From contig CM044964.1 of assembly GCA_024516035.1 (NCBI GenBank), positions 1,634,784-1,698,783 on the forward strand: a stretch of 64,000 bases of DNA. The letters run 5' to 3'. Positions 33,180 to 41,787 of the stretch are shown piece by piece. The position numbers and the translations under genes were made by a program. Position 1 is the stretch's first letter, and each line of letters begins with the position of its first letter. The notes under the pieces were generated by a model that saw nothing but the letters and a program-made list of their open reading frames with translations, did no database searches and had not been told where the DNA came from. This DNA comes from Bactericera cockerelli. Its lineage: Eukaryota > Arthropoda > Insecta > Hemiptera > Triozidae.

Positions 33180-36100
33180 GGTAGTTGTGCCCCGGAAACG
33201 CTTTCGCATTACTTCAGCGCACTCTACCTTTATATCTGGAAGCGGGAAAATCTTACTTAGAATTTTCCACTCCGGCCGGGATTCGAACCCGCAACCTCCG
33301 GGTCAGCAACCAATGCTCTCAACCACTGAGCCACGGAGGTCAGCTTTCTGAAACGAGGGTCAGGTACCAACTCGTACATAAGGTACATACATAGTTATCT
33401 ATGTACTATTGCTAGGCCACCGCTACACTGCCCCCAGGCATCAAGATTGAGCAATGTTTTGGCTTGGACGCCCGCAGGGTGGGCATTATAACAGTAGTAA
33501 CCTTATAAGCTTGGCCTCTTCAATTCGAATCGATTTTTTCCGCATAGGTAGCTTTTAAATTAATTAATGTACTAGAAGAAGGCGTTAGGAAGGGCATCCA
33601 GCCATAAAAAACGTGCTCCACCCTACCAACCTCAACCATGAGGTTGAACAATGCCGACCCCAAAAGCAACATAAGCTAATATGGGATAAAGGCAAGGGAG
33701 ATATATATAATGTACTAGAAGAAGAAGAAGAAAGCCTCTGTGGCGTAACGGTTGTGACTACTGCCCGTAGTCCAGAGATCCTGAGTTCGATTCCCGGTCG
33801 GAGCAGATTTTCCACACATCAGAAAATTCTGTTCCCTCCGTACATGTGAGGCTGGCATTTCCGGCCCCACCCAGGTACCCAGGCTGGGTGAGGTTAATGT
33901 GGGTAGCTGGCACGATTCCCAGCGAATGGAGGGTAAAACCCCTGCGTCCTAATCCAGGACGTTAAATCAAATAGACTCGTAGGCGTTAGGAAGGGCATCC
34001 TAACGCCGTAAAAAATGTGCCAAAACCAACCAACCTCAACCATGAGATGGAATAACGTCGACCCTGTCCAAGCGGGATAAGGCAGAGTAAAAGGAGAAGA
34101 CTAGAAGAAGAAGAAGAAGAAAAACTAGACGGAGACAAATTTGAAAGAAGAAGAAGCAAGAGTGAACCTCCTTGAACAATTGTGGGCAAAAACTTTTGGG
34201 CAAGACCTGTTGGAGATACAGCACCCAAATTCGTGAAATAATTAGCAGAGATCACTATCATGATAAATTACACATCTGATAGTGAGGTAACGGCTTCTCG
34301 GCAATTTTTATAAGTCAAGGCATGGCCGTCATGAAATGATAAATTATTTTCGTATACATAATTATCTGGTGTTAGTGGCGTACTACTGGGTCCTCGCCAA
34401 TTTGTTTGCTCAAAGCATTTCTGCCACCTAACCCTCAGAGTATTATTATAATGTGGTAACAAACTCAAATTAATAATGAAAAATTCATGCACTGGGTGGA
34501 ATTCGAACCAACGGATTCCTACACTACCTGGATTACCAGACTAGCGCGTTAACAACTTGACTACCAGTGCATTTTCGGACCACACCAGTGACAGTGAGTT
34601 AGGGTTTAACTTAGCTTTCAACTGCATGGTCATATTTAGTAAGGCAGATTTGAAAAACTGTGACAGAGTTGATCATAAGTACCTACTTGTGATCTGCACA
34701 AATATTATGGTAACTACATCACCCAGTACATGAATCGATTACCTACTTTAGATGAACTTGATTCTGGTTTTTTAATAGTTTGGCAACGTTCTGGGCTTAT
34801 TGGTATATCTGTACCACACCAACTTGTTGGTATAGAGACGTACATACATATTATTATAGATAATGTAGGTATGTACGACTAAATATTGTGTAGTTGCGTA
34901 CTATATCTATAATTTGTTATCTTTAGGCCGGCAGCACACACAGAAACCTACCTGTAGATATTAGGGTATATTTACTCTTTAGTATGTTGAGGTATCGAGA
35001 AATTGAGATCATGGCAAGAGAAATTTCAGATCGATCTAACCAGGCAAGAAAGGTTGACGTCCTGAATATAGGTATATAGTTGACTGCTTGATTGTGTGAC
35101 AAACACATATTATATTATATACACATACATATATTTTTGTGTGATAATACTATATGTAGGAGTTCGTATAGATAAGAGTTTGGCTGGAGTACAACGATAG
35201 CTTTGACGTCTTGATTGTGTGACACTATTGTATGATAATAATATAAATGTAGGAGTTCCTGTAGAATATTATTATTTAACATTTTATTAATATGGACATA
35301 TATACAACACAGATACTACAAATTAATATATAAAATGAAGTAGGTACAAAGAGAAAAACCGAAGAATAAATAAATAAATAAATGCATATGTCCTAACTAG
35401 AGGGCGGGGTTATTGTCTTTGGCAATCTCTTCCACCCAACCTTTAGATAAGAGTTTGGCTGGAGTACAACAATAAGGGTTTGGTGGAAGAGATTGCCATT
35501 GGCAATAACGCCGCCTTTTAGTTAGGACATAATATAATTATGAATATATATATTTATCTATTCTTTTTTCCTTTTTCGTATTTATCTTGTTTCCAGTTTA
35601 GAAAATAAATTATTTGTACTGTAATTAAATATGTCTTTATATTTAATAATAATAATAATAATAGCAGCGTCGGAGAGTGGTTAACGCGCTAGTCTTGTAA
35701 CCCAGGTAGCGAAGTTCCGACACTCCACACAGGTTATTATGATGTGGTCGAAATTCTGTATTTCTGTAAACTGTGAGTAAAGGGCCACATAATGTAAACT
35801 GTTAAGGCCACATTATGAAACAGCACCCTATGACGATGAAAAAGATTATTGCTGTTAATTTGATATATCCCCTTATTCTGACATTAAAAGCAAATTGTCC
35901 GTTCTGTCCACCTTGAACCAGTGATTTTTTTTTTTACATTCTTTATATTTTTTACTTTACCAAGTTATACTGGATTTTTTGTTTTTACCTACTATAGGTC
36001 ATCATTTTTAAGTTTTAGTTTTACGCTTTTTTAGTTTTACGTTTCAGATAGGTTAGGGACACTTGTAAAATGGGTATCTCCCGTCAACTCATCTTAATAT

Positions 36101-39100
36101 ATAAATGTCAAAGTCACTGACCACTGACTGATCATCGCTCTACAGCCCAAACCGTAAGTCCTAGGAAGCTGAAATTTGGTAGGTAGCTTTGTCTTATAGT
36201 CTAGATGTGCAATAAGACGGGATTTTTCGAAATTCCCACTACAACACCTGCCATTGGCGAAAAAGGATTTTTTGCTTTCACGGCCATGCCTCGGCCCGCA
36301 AAGCGGGCGACAGCCTGCTTGTTAATAATAATAATTATTATTCTGCCCCCAGGTCTGAGAGAGCTGAACCTCACAGGCTTGGACCCAGTGCACGTCCCTG
36401 AGCTACTCCTGAACTATGAGAACGGAGACATTTCCGGCAAGATGATCATCCGGGACTCCAACACCCATGGTCTCTCGTCCATCAAAGTTCTGGACGTCCG
36501 ATCCAAGACCGCCCATCCTGAGAAATTCGAGATGGAGGTATTTTTTTTTTTTTTTTTTTTTGACATTTTCATGTCTTTGCTCTGGCAGATAACCAAAATT
36601 ATGTAACGAAATTATGTGACGAAATTATGTAACGATATTATGTAACGAAATATTGAATTGTAAAGGGAGAGAAGAGGGAAAGTGTGTGTAATGCGCACAA
36701 TGGCGAAGTATTGAATTGTAGAGGGAGAGAAGAGAGAAGGTATGTGTCATGCGCACAATACGAAATTTGGTCAGTTGGGTTTTGGACCTTGAATAGTAAA
36801 GATGAAAATGTCCCAATGGTTGCAGACTCGTATGCAAGCGTTTTTTTTTTTTTCTTTCTTTCTTTTTTGTCATTGGTAGGCAAGGCCATTCCATACAGCC
36901 AAGAGATGGAGGTAACAAAACTAAAAAAAAAACACCTTGAAAAGAAAAACCAGAGGAGGTTGAAAAAACAGACGAAAAAAAACCCTGCCAATTATGGACA
37001 CAATACTTCCTCGTGATTGTTTCACATTGTAAACACGTGCCAATTTTGAGATTTTATACGAAATTACATGTATCTCGAAAACGACTGAACCGATTTTCTT
37101 CAAATTTGTTTTATATGGTAGAACATTCTAGATTCTAGATTCCACAAAAAATTCTGTATCGACAAGTCGTGGTCCTTATTTTTTGACTTTTTTGTTCAAA
37201 ACTTCGGATTTTCTTACATTCCCTATGACAATCTCTTCCACCCAACTCAAATTCAAATATTATGTAATTCAAAAACAGTCCAAAAAGCACCCAACCAAAT
37301 ATAATAAAGGTAGCATAATTACGTATATACTTACGTAATTCAACACCGTTTCTCAGGACAGCCAACATGTTTCTCAGAACCCAAGCCAGACTTAAATAGT
37401 CCCTGAGCTAGACAAGTCAGAATAAAGCTAATGTACTACCTAAAGGGCGGGGTGTTTGCCTGCGGCAATCTCTTCCACACAACCCTTTATTCAATAGAAA
37501 AATATTAATTTTAATGTATTTTTCACCAGGTTGACTATTATCTGCCCAAGGTCCGCACTTCCGGAACATACAAGATGGACGGGCTCATTGGGGAGTTCCC
37601 CATTCAGGGCAAAGGATTCTACCAGGTAGGTTTTAAAATTAGGGTTTTTATCTTTCTTTAAGATATGTGTACCAGGTAAGTTTTAAAATTGGGTTTTTCT
37701 CTGTAAGATGTGTGTCTCTCGGCCCTACCCAGGCTGGGTGAGGTTAATGTGGTAAGCTGGTACGATTCCCAGCGAATGAAGGCCAAGGAATGAAAAGAAC
37801 AGACAAATAGACAGACACAAAACCGAAGTTGCGCAGGAGGTCATGAAATGTCCCGAAACATGGAGAGAAAAAAAATCAGAGGGAAAAAATATTTTATTTT
37901 ATTTTTTACAAAAACCAACACAATACTTCCGTTTTTTCTAATATTAGAAATTATTGGAAGTAATTGCTGAACTTCGGACTCGAACCACCAACCTCCGGTA
38001 AAGAGGCAGTCCACCACATTATCGATCGAACCACTGAAGTTTGATACGCCTAAAGAGTCACAATCAATGACGACGAGCAGAAAAATTATATACGTAACTA
38101 GCCGTTTGCCCGTGCTTTGCAAGGGGACTAAATTTCAAATTTACTAAGGCATGGCCGTACTGCTGGACAGCAATGCCTTTTTGAACTTTTTATAATTTTC
38201 TGGACAGAGCGATAATAGTCTCTTACCGTTTTGGCTAAACAACTCCGGACAAACAAACAAACATAGGTAGGTAGGTAGTCCTTTTTTCTGTTTTATATAA
38301 AGAGATTCGCTGAACTCATCCCCCCCCACAACTGACGCTTTAGTGAAATCAATAAACTCATCCCCCCCCCCTCAGGTAAACATGACAGACGTTAGCGGCA
38401 CCTGGAAGATCAAAGGTCACCGCGTCTTCGACGAGGCCAAGCAGTCCTACATGAAGATCACAGACTTCGGGATGAGACCAAATGTCGGACACATGGACAT
38501 CAACATGAGCAACCTCGTTAACGGAAACCCAGAACTGAGTGAGTAACCATGGCAACGGTCAACCAAATAATTGTAAACATAGTTACGGTAAACTAAATAA
38601 TAATTGAACAAGTGTGTAGGTAACCATAGCAACGGTAAACTAAACAATTGTAAACAAGTGGATGGTAACCATAGCAACGGTAAACTAAATAACTGTAAAC
38701 AAGTGGATGGTAACCATAGCAACGGTAAACTAAATAATTATTGTAAACAAGTGAGAAGGTAACTATAGCAACGGTAAACTAAAAAATTGTACACAAGTAA
38801 GAAGGTAACCATAGCAACGCTAAACTAAAAAATTATAAACAAGAGTAGGTAACTATAGCAACGGTAAACTAAATAATTATTGTAAACAAGTGAGAAGGTA
38901 ACCATAGCAACGGTAAATTAAATAATTGTTAACAAGTCCATTAATACATGAGTACCTATCCAACTATCCATAGCTGCACCCGGTTCAACCACCAATGCCC
39001 AACCACAAACAAATGAATGAATTAATTATACTTATGAATGTTGACGAAAGAAATTTCCAGACCCCAGATCAAACTTTTTTTTAATGGAAATACTTTCAAT

Positions 39101-39784
39101 AATGATTCAGATTCAGAGGGTGGACACTGGACAGTGCTCGTAACCTGTCGACTCCGTCTTCTTTGGACGTATTTTTTACATGTGAAAATAAATCTCTATA
39201 TATAAAACAGAAAAAAGGACTACCTACCTACCTACCTACCTACCTACCTACCTACCTATGTTTGTTTGTTTGTCCGGAGTTGTTTAGCCAAAACGGTAAG
39301 AGATAGCGAAAACTGTCTCAGAATTAACCCCCCCAAAACCATTATCGCTTTGTCCAGAAAAATTATAAAAATTTCAAAAAGGCATTGCTGTCCAGCAGTA
39401 CGGCCATGCCTTAGTAAATTTGAAATTTAGTCCCGTTGCAAAGCACGGGCAAACGGCTAGTATTGTATAATAATTGCTAATGGACAGATTTCTAAACTTA
39501 ACGAACAACTTAAGACACGATCAAAAAGATTAAACCAGTCCGTTAGTGGCAGTTGGCAGTACAATCCAAACTTAATATTAATTATTTCCTCTCTTCTTCG
39601 ATCCTCAGGTGCCATCGCTCTCACCTTCATCAACCAGTTCTGGAAAGTAGTCTACGACGCAACCCTGCCTTTCGCCGAAGAGGGATTCGAAAAGATCGCC
39701 AAACCCATCCTGAACAAAGTCTTCCTGTCAGTTCCCTACGAGCAGCTGTTTCCCCTTCTGCCCGCCGCACCTGAGAGAGCCTAA
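20122..39784 (+). CDS. Takeout/JHBP-domain secreted protein (six exons)
   Basis: Exons are 20122-20204, 31179-31271, 36353-36537, 37530-37625, 38376-38538 and 39609-39784, all with GT-AG borders and matching phases. The product would be ~264 aa: a hydrophobic signal peptide (MKFFVVVLCVA), an N-terminal Cys pair (DICYRN...NECIKK), then GLRELNLTGLDPVHVPELLL and a C-terminal amphipathic region with FINQFWKVVYDA and PYEQLFPLLP. This order is typical of takeout/haemolymph juvenile-hormone-binding proteins, extracellular carriers of small hydrophobic ligands linked to feeding, behaviour or clock output. The ligand is unknown here. Summed exons are one base over a multiple of three, because exon 1 contains an apparent indel between the signal peptide and the GGCAEKFGVEL segment. 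It may be a mutation or a sequence error. Intron 1 is ~11 kb. A possible AATAAA is at 39842. Confidence 0.85.
20298..20876. mobile_element. MITE M1 in intron 1, with inverted ends
   Basis: The left end reads GGTAGAAGAGATTGTCATAG and the right end its inverse, GGCAATCTCTTCCACCCAAC, next to CCTAACTAAAGGGCGG. The same ends bound elements at 28597-29131 and 35388-35531. No transposase is visible. Confidence 0.6.
20882..21200. repeat. SINE S1 (+) and 5S-derived SINE fragment (-)
   Basis: Bases 20882-21030 are an S1 copy (AAGGCGGCGGATTGAAACCC, then GGAGGTCGGTGCTTCAAGTC). Bases 21090-21200 on the minus strand carry the shared SINE body and an AACGTCCACTAGG 5S-like word. Confidence 0.55.
21200..22130. 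other. Takeout intron 1, AT-rich stretch, nothing recognised
   Basis: Two imperfect copies of GACCGGGTGTACCACCG occur near 21340 and 21385. Small overlapping ORFs at 21614-22113 on both strands are low complexity and match nothing I know. Confidence 0.35.
22414..22763 (+). repeat. tRNA-derived SINE, family S3, full length
   Basis: Head GCCTCCGTGGGCGTAATGG, then CTGCCCGTAGTCCAGAG and a B-box-like CGAGTTCAACTC. The body contains CAGGCTGGGTGAGGTTAATG and TTCCCAGCGAATGGAGGG. It ends in an AAGAAGAAG microsatellite. Confidence 0.75.
22977..23030. repeat. Short palindrome
   Basis: CCAGATGGGCTGACGTCCTT and its complement face each other around 22980-23026, with a few mismatches and a very short loop. 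It could extrude as a cruciform. It is probably a MITE core. Confidence 0.5.
23030..23840. other. Takeout intron 1, no gene seen
   Basis: AT-rich DNA without a recognisable gene or repeat family. The words ATTATGTAC are repeated several times near 23570-23610. Confidence 0.35.
23845..24290 (+). repeat. GA-rich (GAGA)n microsatellite tract
   Basis: More than 400 bp of GA dinucleotide repeats with interruptions, purest at 23846-23990. A mirror-repeat purine tract like this can form H-DNA and can bind GAGA-factor-like proteins. Confidence 0.9.
24645..24816 (-). repeat. S2 head and S1 head, minus strand
   Basis: Bases 24645-24727 are the reverse complement of a Gly-tRNA-like SINE head (GGTTTGAACCGGGACCTTCC in plus). 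Bases 24728-24816 are an S1 head (AAGTCCGCAGCCTTATCGAT in plus). Confidence 0.65.
24917..25180 (+). repeat. tRNA-derived SINE, family S7
   Basis: Head CTTGGCTTAGCGGTGGGCAT, B box GGGTTCGAATCCCGGCGGGG, then GAGGACAAAATG and ACGAGATTGATATTGGAATA in the body. The second copy is at 58075-58315 with the same order. Confidence 0.7.
25651..25835 (+). repeat. SINE S3, 5' portion
   Basis: Head GCCAGCCTCCGTGACATGG, then CGTAGTCCAGAGTTCCCGAG and the body GGTTAATGGGGTAGCTGGTA. It breaks off before the usual 3' part. Confidence 0.65.
26158..26690 (-). repeat. SINE cluster (S6 then S4 copies), minus strand
   Basis: Bases 26158-26340 match S6 (plus strand TTTCGAACCCGCGACCTCTG). Bases 26365-26595 and 26600-26690 match S4 (GATCGAAACCCAGGTCACCA; TTTTTCCTCACGAGGTAAGA). 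Confidence 0.65.
26901..26931 (+). promoter_or_regulatory. G-quadruplex-forming G-tracts in takeout intron 1
   Basis: Four G-runs of 7, 5, 6 and 7 are separated by 1-3 nt loops (AA, TTT, A), fitting the G3+N1-7 rule on the coding strand. Function is not known. Confidence 0.8.
27201..27398 (+). repeat. tRNA-derived SINE, family S6, well preserved
   Basis: Head CCCGGTAGCTCAGTGGTAAA, then GTCGTGGGTTCGAAACCC (B box) and tail CCACACCTAATAATAATTATG, then GGAATAATGGGACTTTCAT. Confidence 0.75.
27413..27790 (+). repeat. 5S rRNA-derived SINE, best copy
   Basis: The head reads CCGATTCTCGTAAGATCACC and GAAGTTAAGCAACGTCCAGC, very close to the 5S rRNA internal region. The body has GATGCTGGCATTTCGGCCC, then GGGTAGCAGGTTTGTGAGTT and AATGGAGGGTTA. 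The C-terminal half of 5S is replaced by SINE body, so this is not a gene. Confidence 0.7.
27880..28090 (+). repeat. Half copy of the 966-1285 foldback plus repeat
   Basis: GGGTAGCGTCATCGTGAACG, then AGACAGTGGAGGAATGATCG match the arm of the left-end foldback. After it, two copies of CCCCAGCCAGACTGCTGGTC-type sequence are in tandem. Confidence 0.55.
28090..28590. other. Takeout intron 1, no gene seen
   Basis: AT-rich intronic DNA with TATGTAGGTAC-type short repeats. The ORF at 28285-28524 has no recognisable pattern and no splice context. Confidence 0.35.
28597..29131. mobile_element. MITE M1, ~535 bp
   Basis: Left end GGGTGGAAGAGATTGCCACA and right end GTGGCAATCTCTTCCACCCA are inverted repeats, each next to the GGGCGGGGTTATTGCC core. 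The inner tail has a duplicated TCCTAACTA word. It has no ORF. Confidence 0.7.
29556..29886 (-). repeat. SINE S3, near full length
   Basis: On the plus strand it ends CGTTACGCCACGGAGGCTAG and contains GGAATCGAACTCAGGATCTC and TACCCACATTAACCTCACCC. Orientation is minus. Confidence 0.75.
30345..30690 (+). repeat. 24-bp minisatellite of X-box-like palindromes
   Basis: About fourteen units of the form CGTTTCCATAGAAACTAGTC, alternating with a TTTGTTTACATAGAAAC variant. GTTTCCATAGAAAC is itself palindromic and resembles a degenerate RFX X-box. The array ends with GTTGCCATGGGGAAC, closer to consensus. ORFs reading across on both strands are repeat artefacts. Confidence 0.85.
30945..31125 (+). repeat. 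tRNA-derived SINE, family S6
   Basis: Head CCCGCTGGCTCAGTCGTCAA, B box GGGTTCGAAACCCAGC, tail ACCACATAATAATGCGTC. It lies ~55 bp before takeout exon 2. Confidence 0.7.
31179..31271 (+). CDS. Takeout-like exon 2
   Basis: Bounded by TTAACAG and GTAAGT. It encodes TYADICYRNSPDFNECIKK and on to KFKDG, with the two cysteines expected to form the N-terminal disulfide of takeout/JHBP proteins. Starts with two codon bases and leaves one. Confidence 0.9.
31675..31885 (+). repeat. SINE S5
   Basis: Head AGTGCACTGGTAGTCGCGC, tail GAGCATTAACCTCGCCTGTC and CCACTAAAGAGTGTTATTAT. Confidence 0.7.
31890..32890. other. Takeout intron 2, no gene seen
   Basis: AT-rich intron with several GAAAGATGAT words near 31880-31940 and scattered TAGGTA motifs. 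No ORF or recognised repeat. Confidence 0.35.
32897..33119. mobile_element. Short pogo/Tigger-like MITE
   Basis: The ends CAGTAGAATCCCGCTAT and (complement) AACAGAACCTCACTTAGTC resemble pogo-superfamily termini of the CAGTAGAACCTCG type. The interior has further phrases such as GTTAACGGGATTTTCGACC. There is no transposase. End positions are approximate. Confidence 0.45.
33178..33345 (-). repeat. tRNA-derived SINE, family S8
   Basis: The reverse complement reads GACCTCCGTGGCTCAGTGGT, then GAGAGCATTGGTTGCTGACC and GGGTTCGAATCCCGGCCGG. It has good A and B boxes and is truncated at a poly-A/T junction at 33150-33180. Confidence 0.65.
33549..34127 (+). repeat. SINE S3: 3' fragment followed by a full copy
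   Basis: Bases 33549-33727 are the 3' half (GGCGTTAGGAAGGGCATCCA, then CCTCAACCATGAGGTTGAAC). Bases 33732-34127 are a full copy with head GCCTCTGTGGCGTAACGGTT and tail AGAAGAAGAAGAA. Tandem insertion into the AAG tail is likely. Confidence 0.75.
34400..34575 (-). repeat. SINE S5
   Basis: On the plus strand: CACCTAACCCTCAGAGTATT, then TGCACTGGGTGGAATTCGAA and TTGACTACCAGTGCA. Minus orientation. Confidence 0.7.
34580..35385. other. Takeout intron 2, no gene seen
   Basis: AT-rich DNA. The phrases GAGTTTGGCTGGAGTACAAC and TTGATTGTGTGAC occur twice or more (35070-35220, and again at 35450), indicating diverged duplications. Confidence 0.35.
35388..35531. mobile_element. Compact MITE M1 (144 bp)
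   Basis: TGTCCTAACTAGAGGGCGGG at left and its inverse CCGCCTTTTAGTTAGGACAT at right bracket GGCAATCTCTTCCACCCAAC and its complement. Only ~40 bp separates the arms, making it almost a perfect hairpin. Confidence 0.75.
36092..36321 (+). mobile_element. Helitron-like non-autonomous element
   Basis: It begins TCTTAATATATAAATGTC and ends GGCCCGCAAAGCGGGCGACA with a CTGCTTGT terminus. A GC-rich hairpin just before the 3' end is typical of small insect Helitrons. It ends ~30 bp before takeout exon 3. Confidence 0.5.
36353..36537 (+). CDS. Takeout-like exon 3
   Basis: Bounded by CTGCCCCCAG and GTATTT. Encodes GLRELNLTGLDPVHVPELLL and a central segment ending KFEME, the core of the TULIP-type lipid-binding fold. 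Ends in phase 0. Confidence 0.9.
37215..37385 (-). pseudogene. Antisense copy of the takeout exon-1/intron-1 junction
   Basis: The reverse complement reads GAGAAACGGTGTTGAATTAC|GTAAGTATATACG, then GGTTGGGTGCTTTTTGGACT and ATTACATAATATTTG, ending in the M1 terminus. It is collinear with takeout 20180-20330, including the exon-1 donor. About 30 bp of exon and ~130 bp of intron are shared. It lies in intron 3 on the opposite strand. Confidence 0.65.
37432..37490 (+). repeat. MITE M1 end fragment
   Basis: ACCTAAAGGGCGGGGTGTTT, then GCGGCAATCTCTTCCACAC. Together with the inverse end at 37215-37240 it may mark a whole M1 insertion, but the orientation of the ends is not inverted, so I treat it as a fragment. 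Confidence 0.45.
37530..37625 (+). CDS. Takeout-like exon 4
   Basis: Bounded by TTTCACCAG and GTAGGT; phase 0 at both ends. Encodes VDYYLPKVRTSGTYKMDG through GKGFYQ, matching the conserved region where takeout proteins show a 'G-Y---G-----P--G-G' pattern. A 22-base partial duplicate of the donor region follows at 37670. Confidence 0.9.
37970..38045 (-). repeat. SINE S1 head
   Basis: On the plus strand: GGACTCGAACCACCAACCTC, then TCCACCACATTATCGATCGA. Minus orientation. Confidence 0.55.
38098..38305 (-). mobile_element. Small non-autonomous Helitron
   Basis: The reverse complement starts TCTCTTTATATAAAACAG and ends with the hairpin-containing GCAAAGCACGGGCAAACGG followed by CTAG, with A and T as flanking host bases. 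This is the Helitron TC...CTRR signature with A/T target. It is the same family as 39193-39460. Confidence 0.75.
38376..38538 (+). CDS. Takeout-like exon 5
   Basis: Bounded by CCCCCTCAG and GTGAGT. Encodes VNMTDVSGTWKIKGHRVFD through LVNGNPEL. Leaves one base. The donor is immediately followed by the X-box minisatellite. Confidence 0.9.
38543..38936 (+). repeat. ~47-bp minisatellite carrying RFX X-box motifs
   Basis: Eight to nine units of GTAACCATAGCAACGGTAAA, then CTAAATAATTGTAAACAAGT. Six units contain an exact X-box match (GTNRCC, 2 nt, RGYAAC), e.g. GTAACCATGGCAAC at the start and GTAACCATAGCAAC later. Two have GTAACTATAGCAAC. It begins 4 bp after the exon-5 donor. Confidence 0.85.
39193..39460 (+). 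mobile_element. Small non-autonomous Helitron
   Basis: Starts TCTCTATATATAAAACAG after A, and ends GCACGGGCAAACGGCTAG before T. It contains a (CTAC)n run at 39220-39256 and the word GGCATTGCTGTCCAGCAG. It is 60 bp longer than the copy at 38098-38305. Confidence 0.8.
39609..39784 (+). CDS. Takeout-like exon 6 (C-terminus)
   Basis: Acceptor GATCCTCAG. Encodes AIALTFINQFWKVVYDATLP and on to PYEQLFPLLPAAPERA, then TAA. This C-terminal helix region is typical of the family. Confidence 0.9.
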
Positions 39785-41560
39785 ACAAAGAGCCTGGTTT
39801 TTATGGCCTAAAAAATGAACCTTTCTTTGAGCAGCTTAAAAAATAAACCTTTCTGCAGCCTAAAAAACTGGACCTTTCTTTTGGCAGCCTAAAAATTAGA
39901 GCGACTTTTTTTATCCTTAATTAGAGATTTACTTTTTTAAAGCTATCTAATTATTCAATTACTTTGTTTAAGCTTAAAAAATTAGACCTTATTATTTATT
40001 TTATTTTTCAAGATCTCAAGACCCAAAAACTCCAAGGTTCACTTTTATTGTTGGAACGAAAAGAAATCTTGCTTAAAGGCTATGGCGAAGACCTCGTAAA
40101 TCTTTAGGTTTATTCTTTTATTTGATTCTTAAAAGAGTGAATTTTTTTTATACCTATCGACTATTACACTCAAAATATTAGCTCTATTTGTTTGTACATT
40201 TTAATTTAAGAAATTCACACAAGCTATTTTAATGTTTATGACATCGTTTGATTGAACACCATTATTAATAAATAGTGCATACCTAATTACTATAATTACC
40301 CGTGCTATTTTTATATTTTTATTATTATTTTTTTACATTCTATTCAGGTAAAGTCAGACAAAGTTTGTAACTTTCGCAATCCAGATTATTTAATTACAGT
40401 CTCACACCTTTCATGAGTCAGATTGAGAATTTTATCAGTTCAAAATTTAGTTCACGGTATGTTTTTGGTTAAAAAGTATGCAAGTCTATGTGATTTTTTT
40501 TATTAGTTCACGAATTTTCCGCTACCACATCAAGAGCTCCTGTATCTAACTGTTTTCATTTTTGTTACCAATTCTCGTTGAGATATTTAATTTATTTATT
40601 ATTAGTTTTTGTATTTTATGTTTTCACGTATAATTCACTTTCAATACATTGAAAATCCGATTTCTGTACACACCAAAATGCCATCTATTCATTACAAATT
40701 TTCTTTCTGGTTCGTAGTGTTTGCACAAAATGTAAAAAAAAAGTAGGTACCTCCTCGTACTTGCAGTATTTTTTGAGAAAAATATTGATGTTAGTAAAAT
40801 ACTTTGATATAATTGGAACTTTTTAGGTATGGTTGCACTTTCTAGTGTTAGCTGATAGTATTTCTATAAATTAGTAATTGAAAAAAACTTCATAATGCCA
40901 GATTTCTTTTTCCTCCCGATTTATTGACAACACAGCTCTTTCAAAGATTTCTTTAACAAGTCATTTTCTAATCCCCTTCAAACCATGTAACAAAATAAGC
41001 TGATATGACAAATTGACCTAACTACCTGAGAAAACTATGTTAAGATGTTTAGTTAAAATAATTCATTTTTGAATACGTAAAAATCAATTCTAGATAAGAT
41101 ATATTTTTTCAAAGGTAAATATTTACAGTAAAATATGTACAAAAAAGTGTCGCAATCAAACCTCAAAAGAAAATGTAAAGATAGTTATAGGTATAATACA
41201 AAAAGAAAAATAAAAATCAAGAAAATCTATAAGAAAATTACATCTAATATGAAAAAATTAACATATTGCGAGTTTCCAAAAAAAAACTTTCGTCTATCTT
41301 TTTTTTAATTCAAATAGATACAATATTTCGTCTTTAAAATATCTCAAGCAGTGACCAGTCAACATTGATTCCTCGTGATCCTGACTAATGCCGGCTCAAC
41401 CTAGGCTCGGTGAGCTTAATGTGAGTATTTATATTATTATTATATGACCTGGTTGCAGGGTTCTCAGTGAAACCCTTACAATTAACACTGCGACTTAATT
41501 AGATCTATTGTGACTAGTTGCTTCTATTTGGTTTTAAAGTATTGATTGAGATCGATAGTC
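39785..41560. other. Takeout 3' UTR and intergenic region
   Basis: The 3' UTR starts with about four ~30-bp repeats of the type GCAGCCTAAAAAACTGGACC (39803-39930) and includes AATAAA at 39842. Beyond ~40 kb it is AT-rich intergenic DNA without a recognised gene or repeat. Takeout (+) and MBD2/3 (-) converge here. Confidence 0.5.
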
Positions 41561-41564
41561 AGAA

Positions 41565-41755
41565 TTAGGGATTTACCTTCCACTTGCTGGGAATCGAACT
41601 AGCTACCCACATTAAAACTCACCCAGCCTGGGTAGAGCTGGAAATGCCAGCCTCACGGGTTTGGAAGGAACAGAGAAGTCTGCCCCGATGGTGATCGAAC
41701 TCGGGATCTCTGGACTACGGGCAGTAGTCTCAACCGTCATGTCACAGAGGCTGAT
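41565..41755 (-). repeat. SINE S3
   Basis: Plus strand shows GGGAATCGAACTAGCTACCC, then TGGACTACGGGCAGTAGTCT and GTCACAGAGGCTG. Minus orientation, 3' end truncated. Confidence 0.7.
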
Positions 41756-41787
41756 ATATCAATATATGATAACTTTGGGCCAACTTA

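Noticed and set aside
36205..36606. Single 133-codon ORF
   Set aside because: It fuses Helitron sequence with takeout exon 3 across a splice acceptor; only 36353-36537 is coding.
38358..38722. Minus-strand ORFs across takeout exon 5 and its minisatellite
   Set aside because: Shadow of the exon plus repeat artefact (periodic LLWLPSTCLQLFS).
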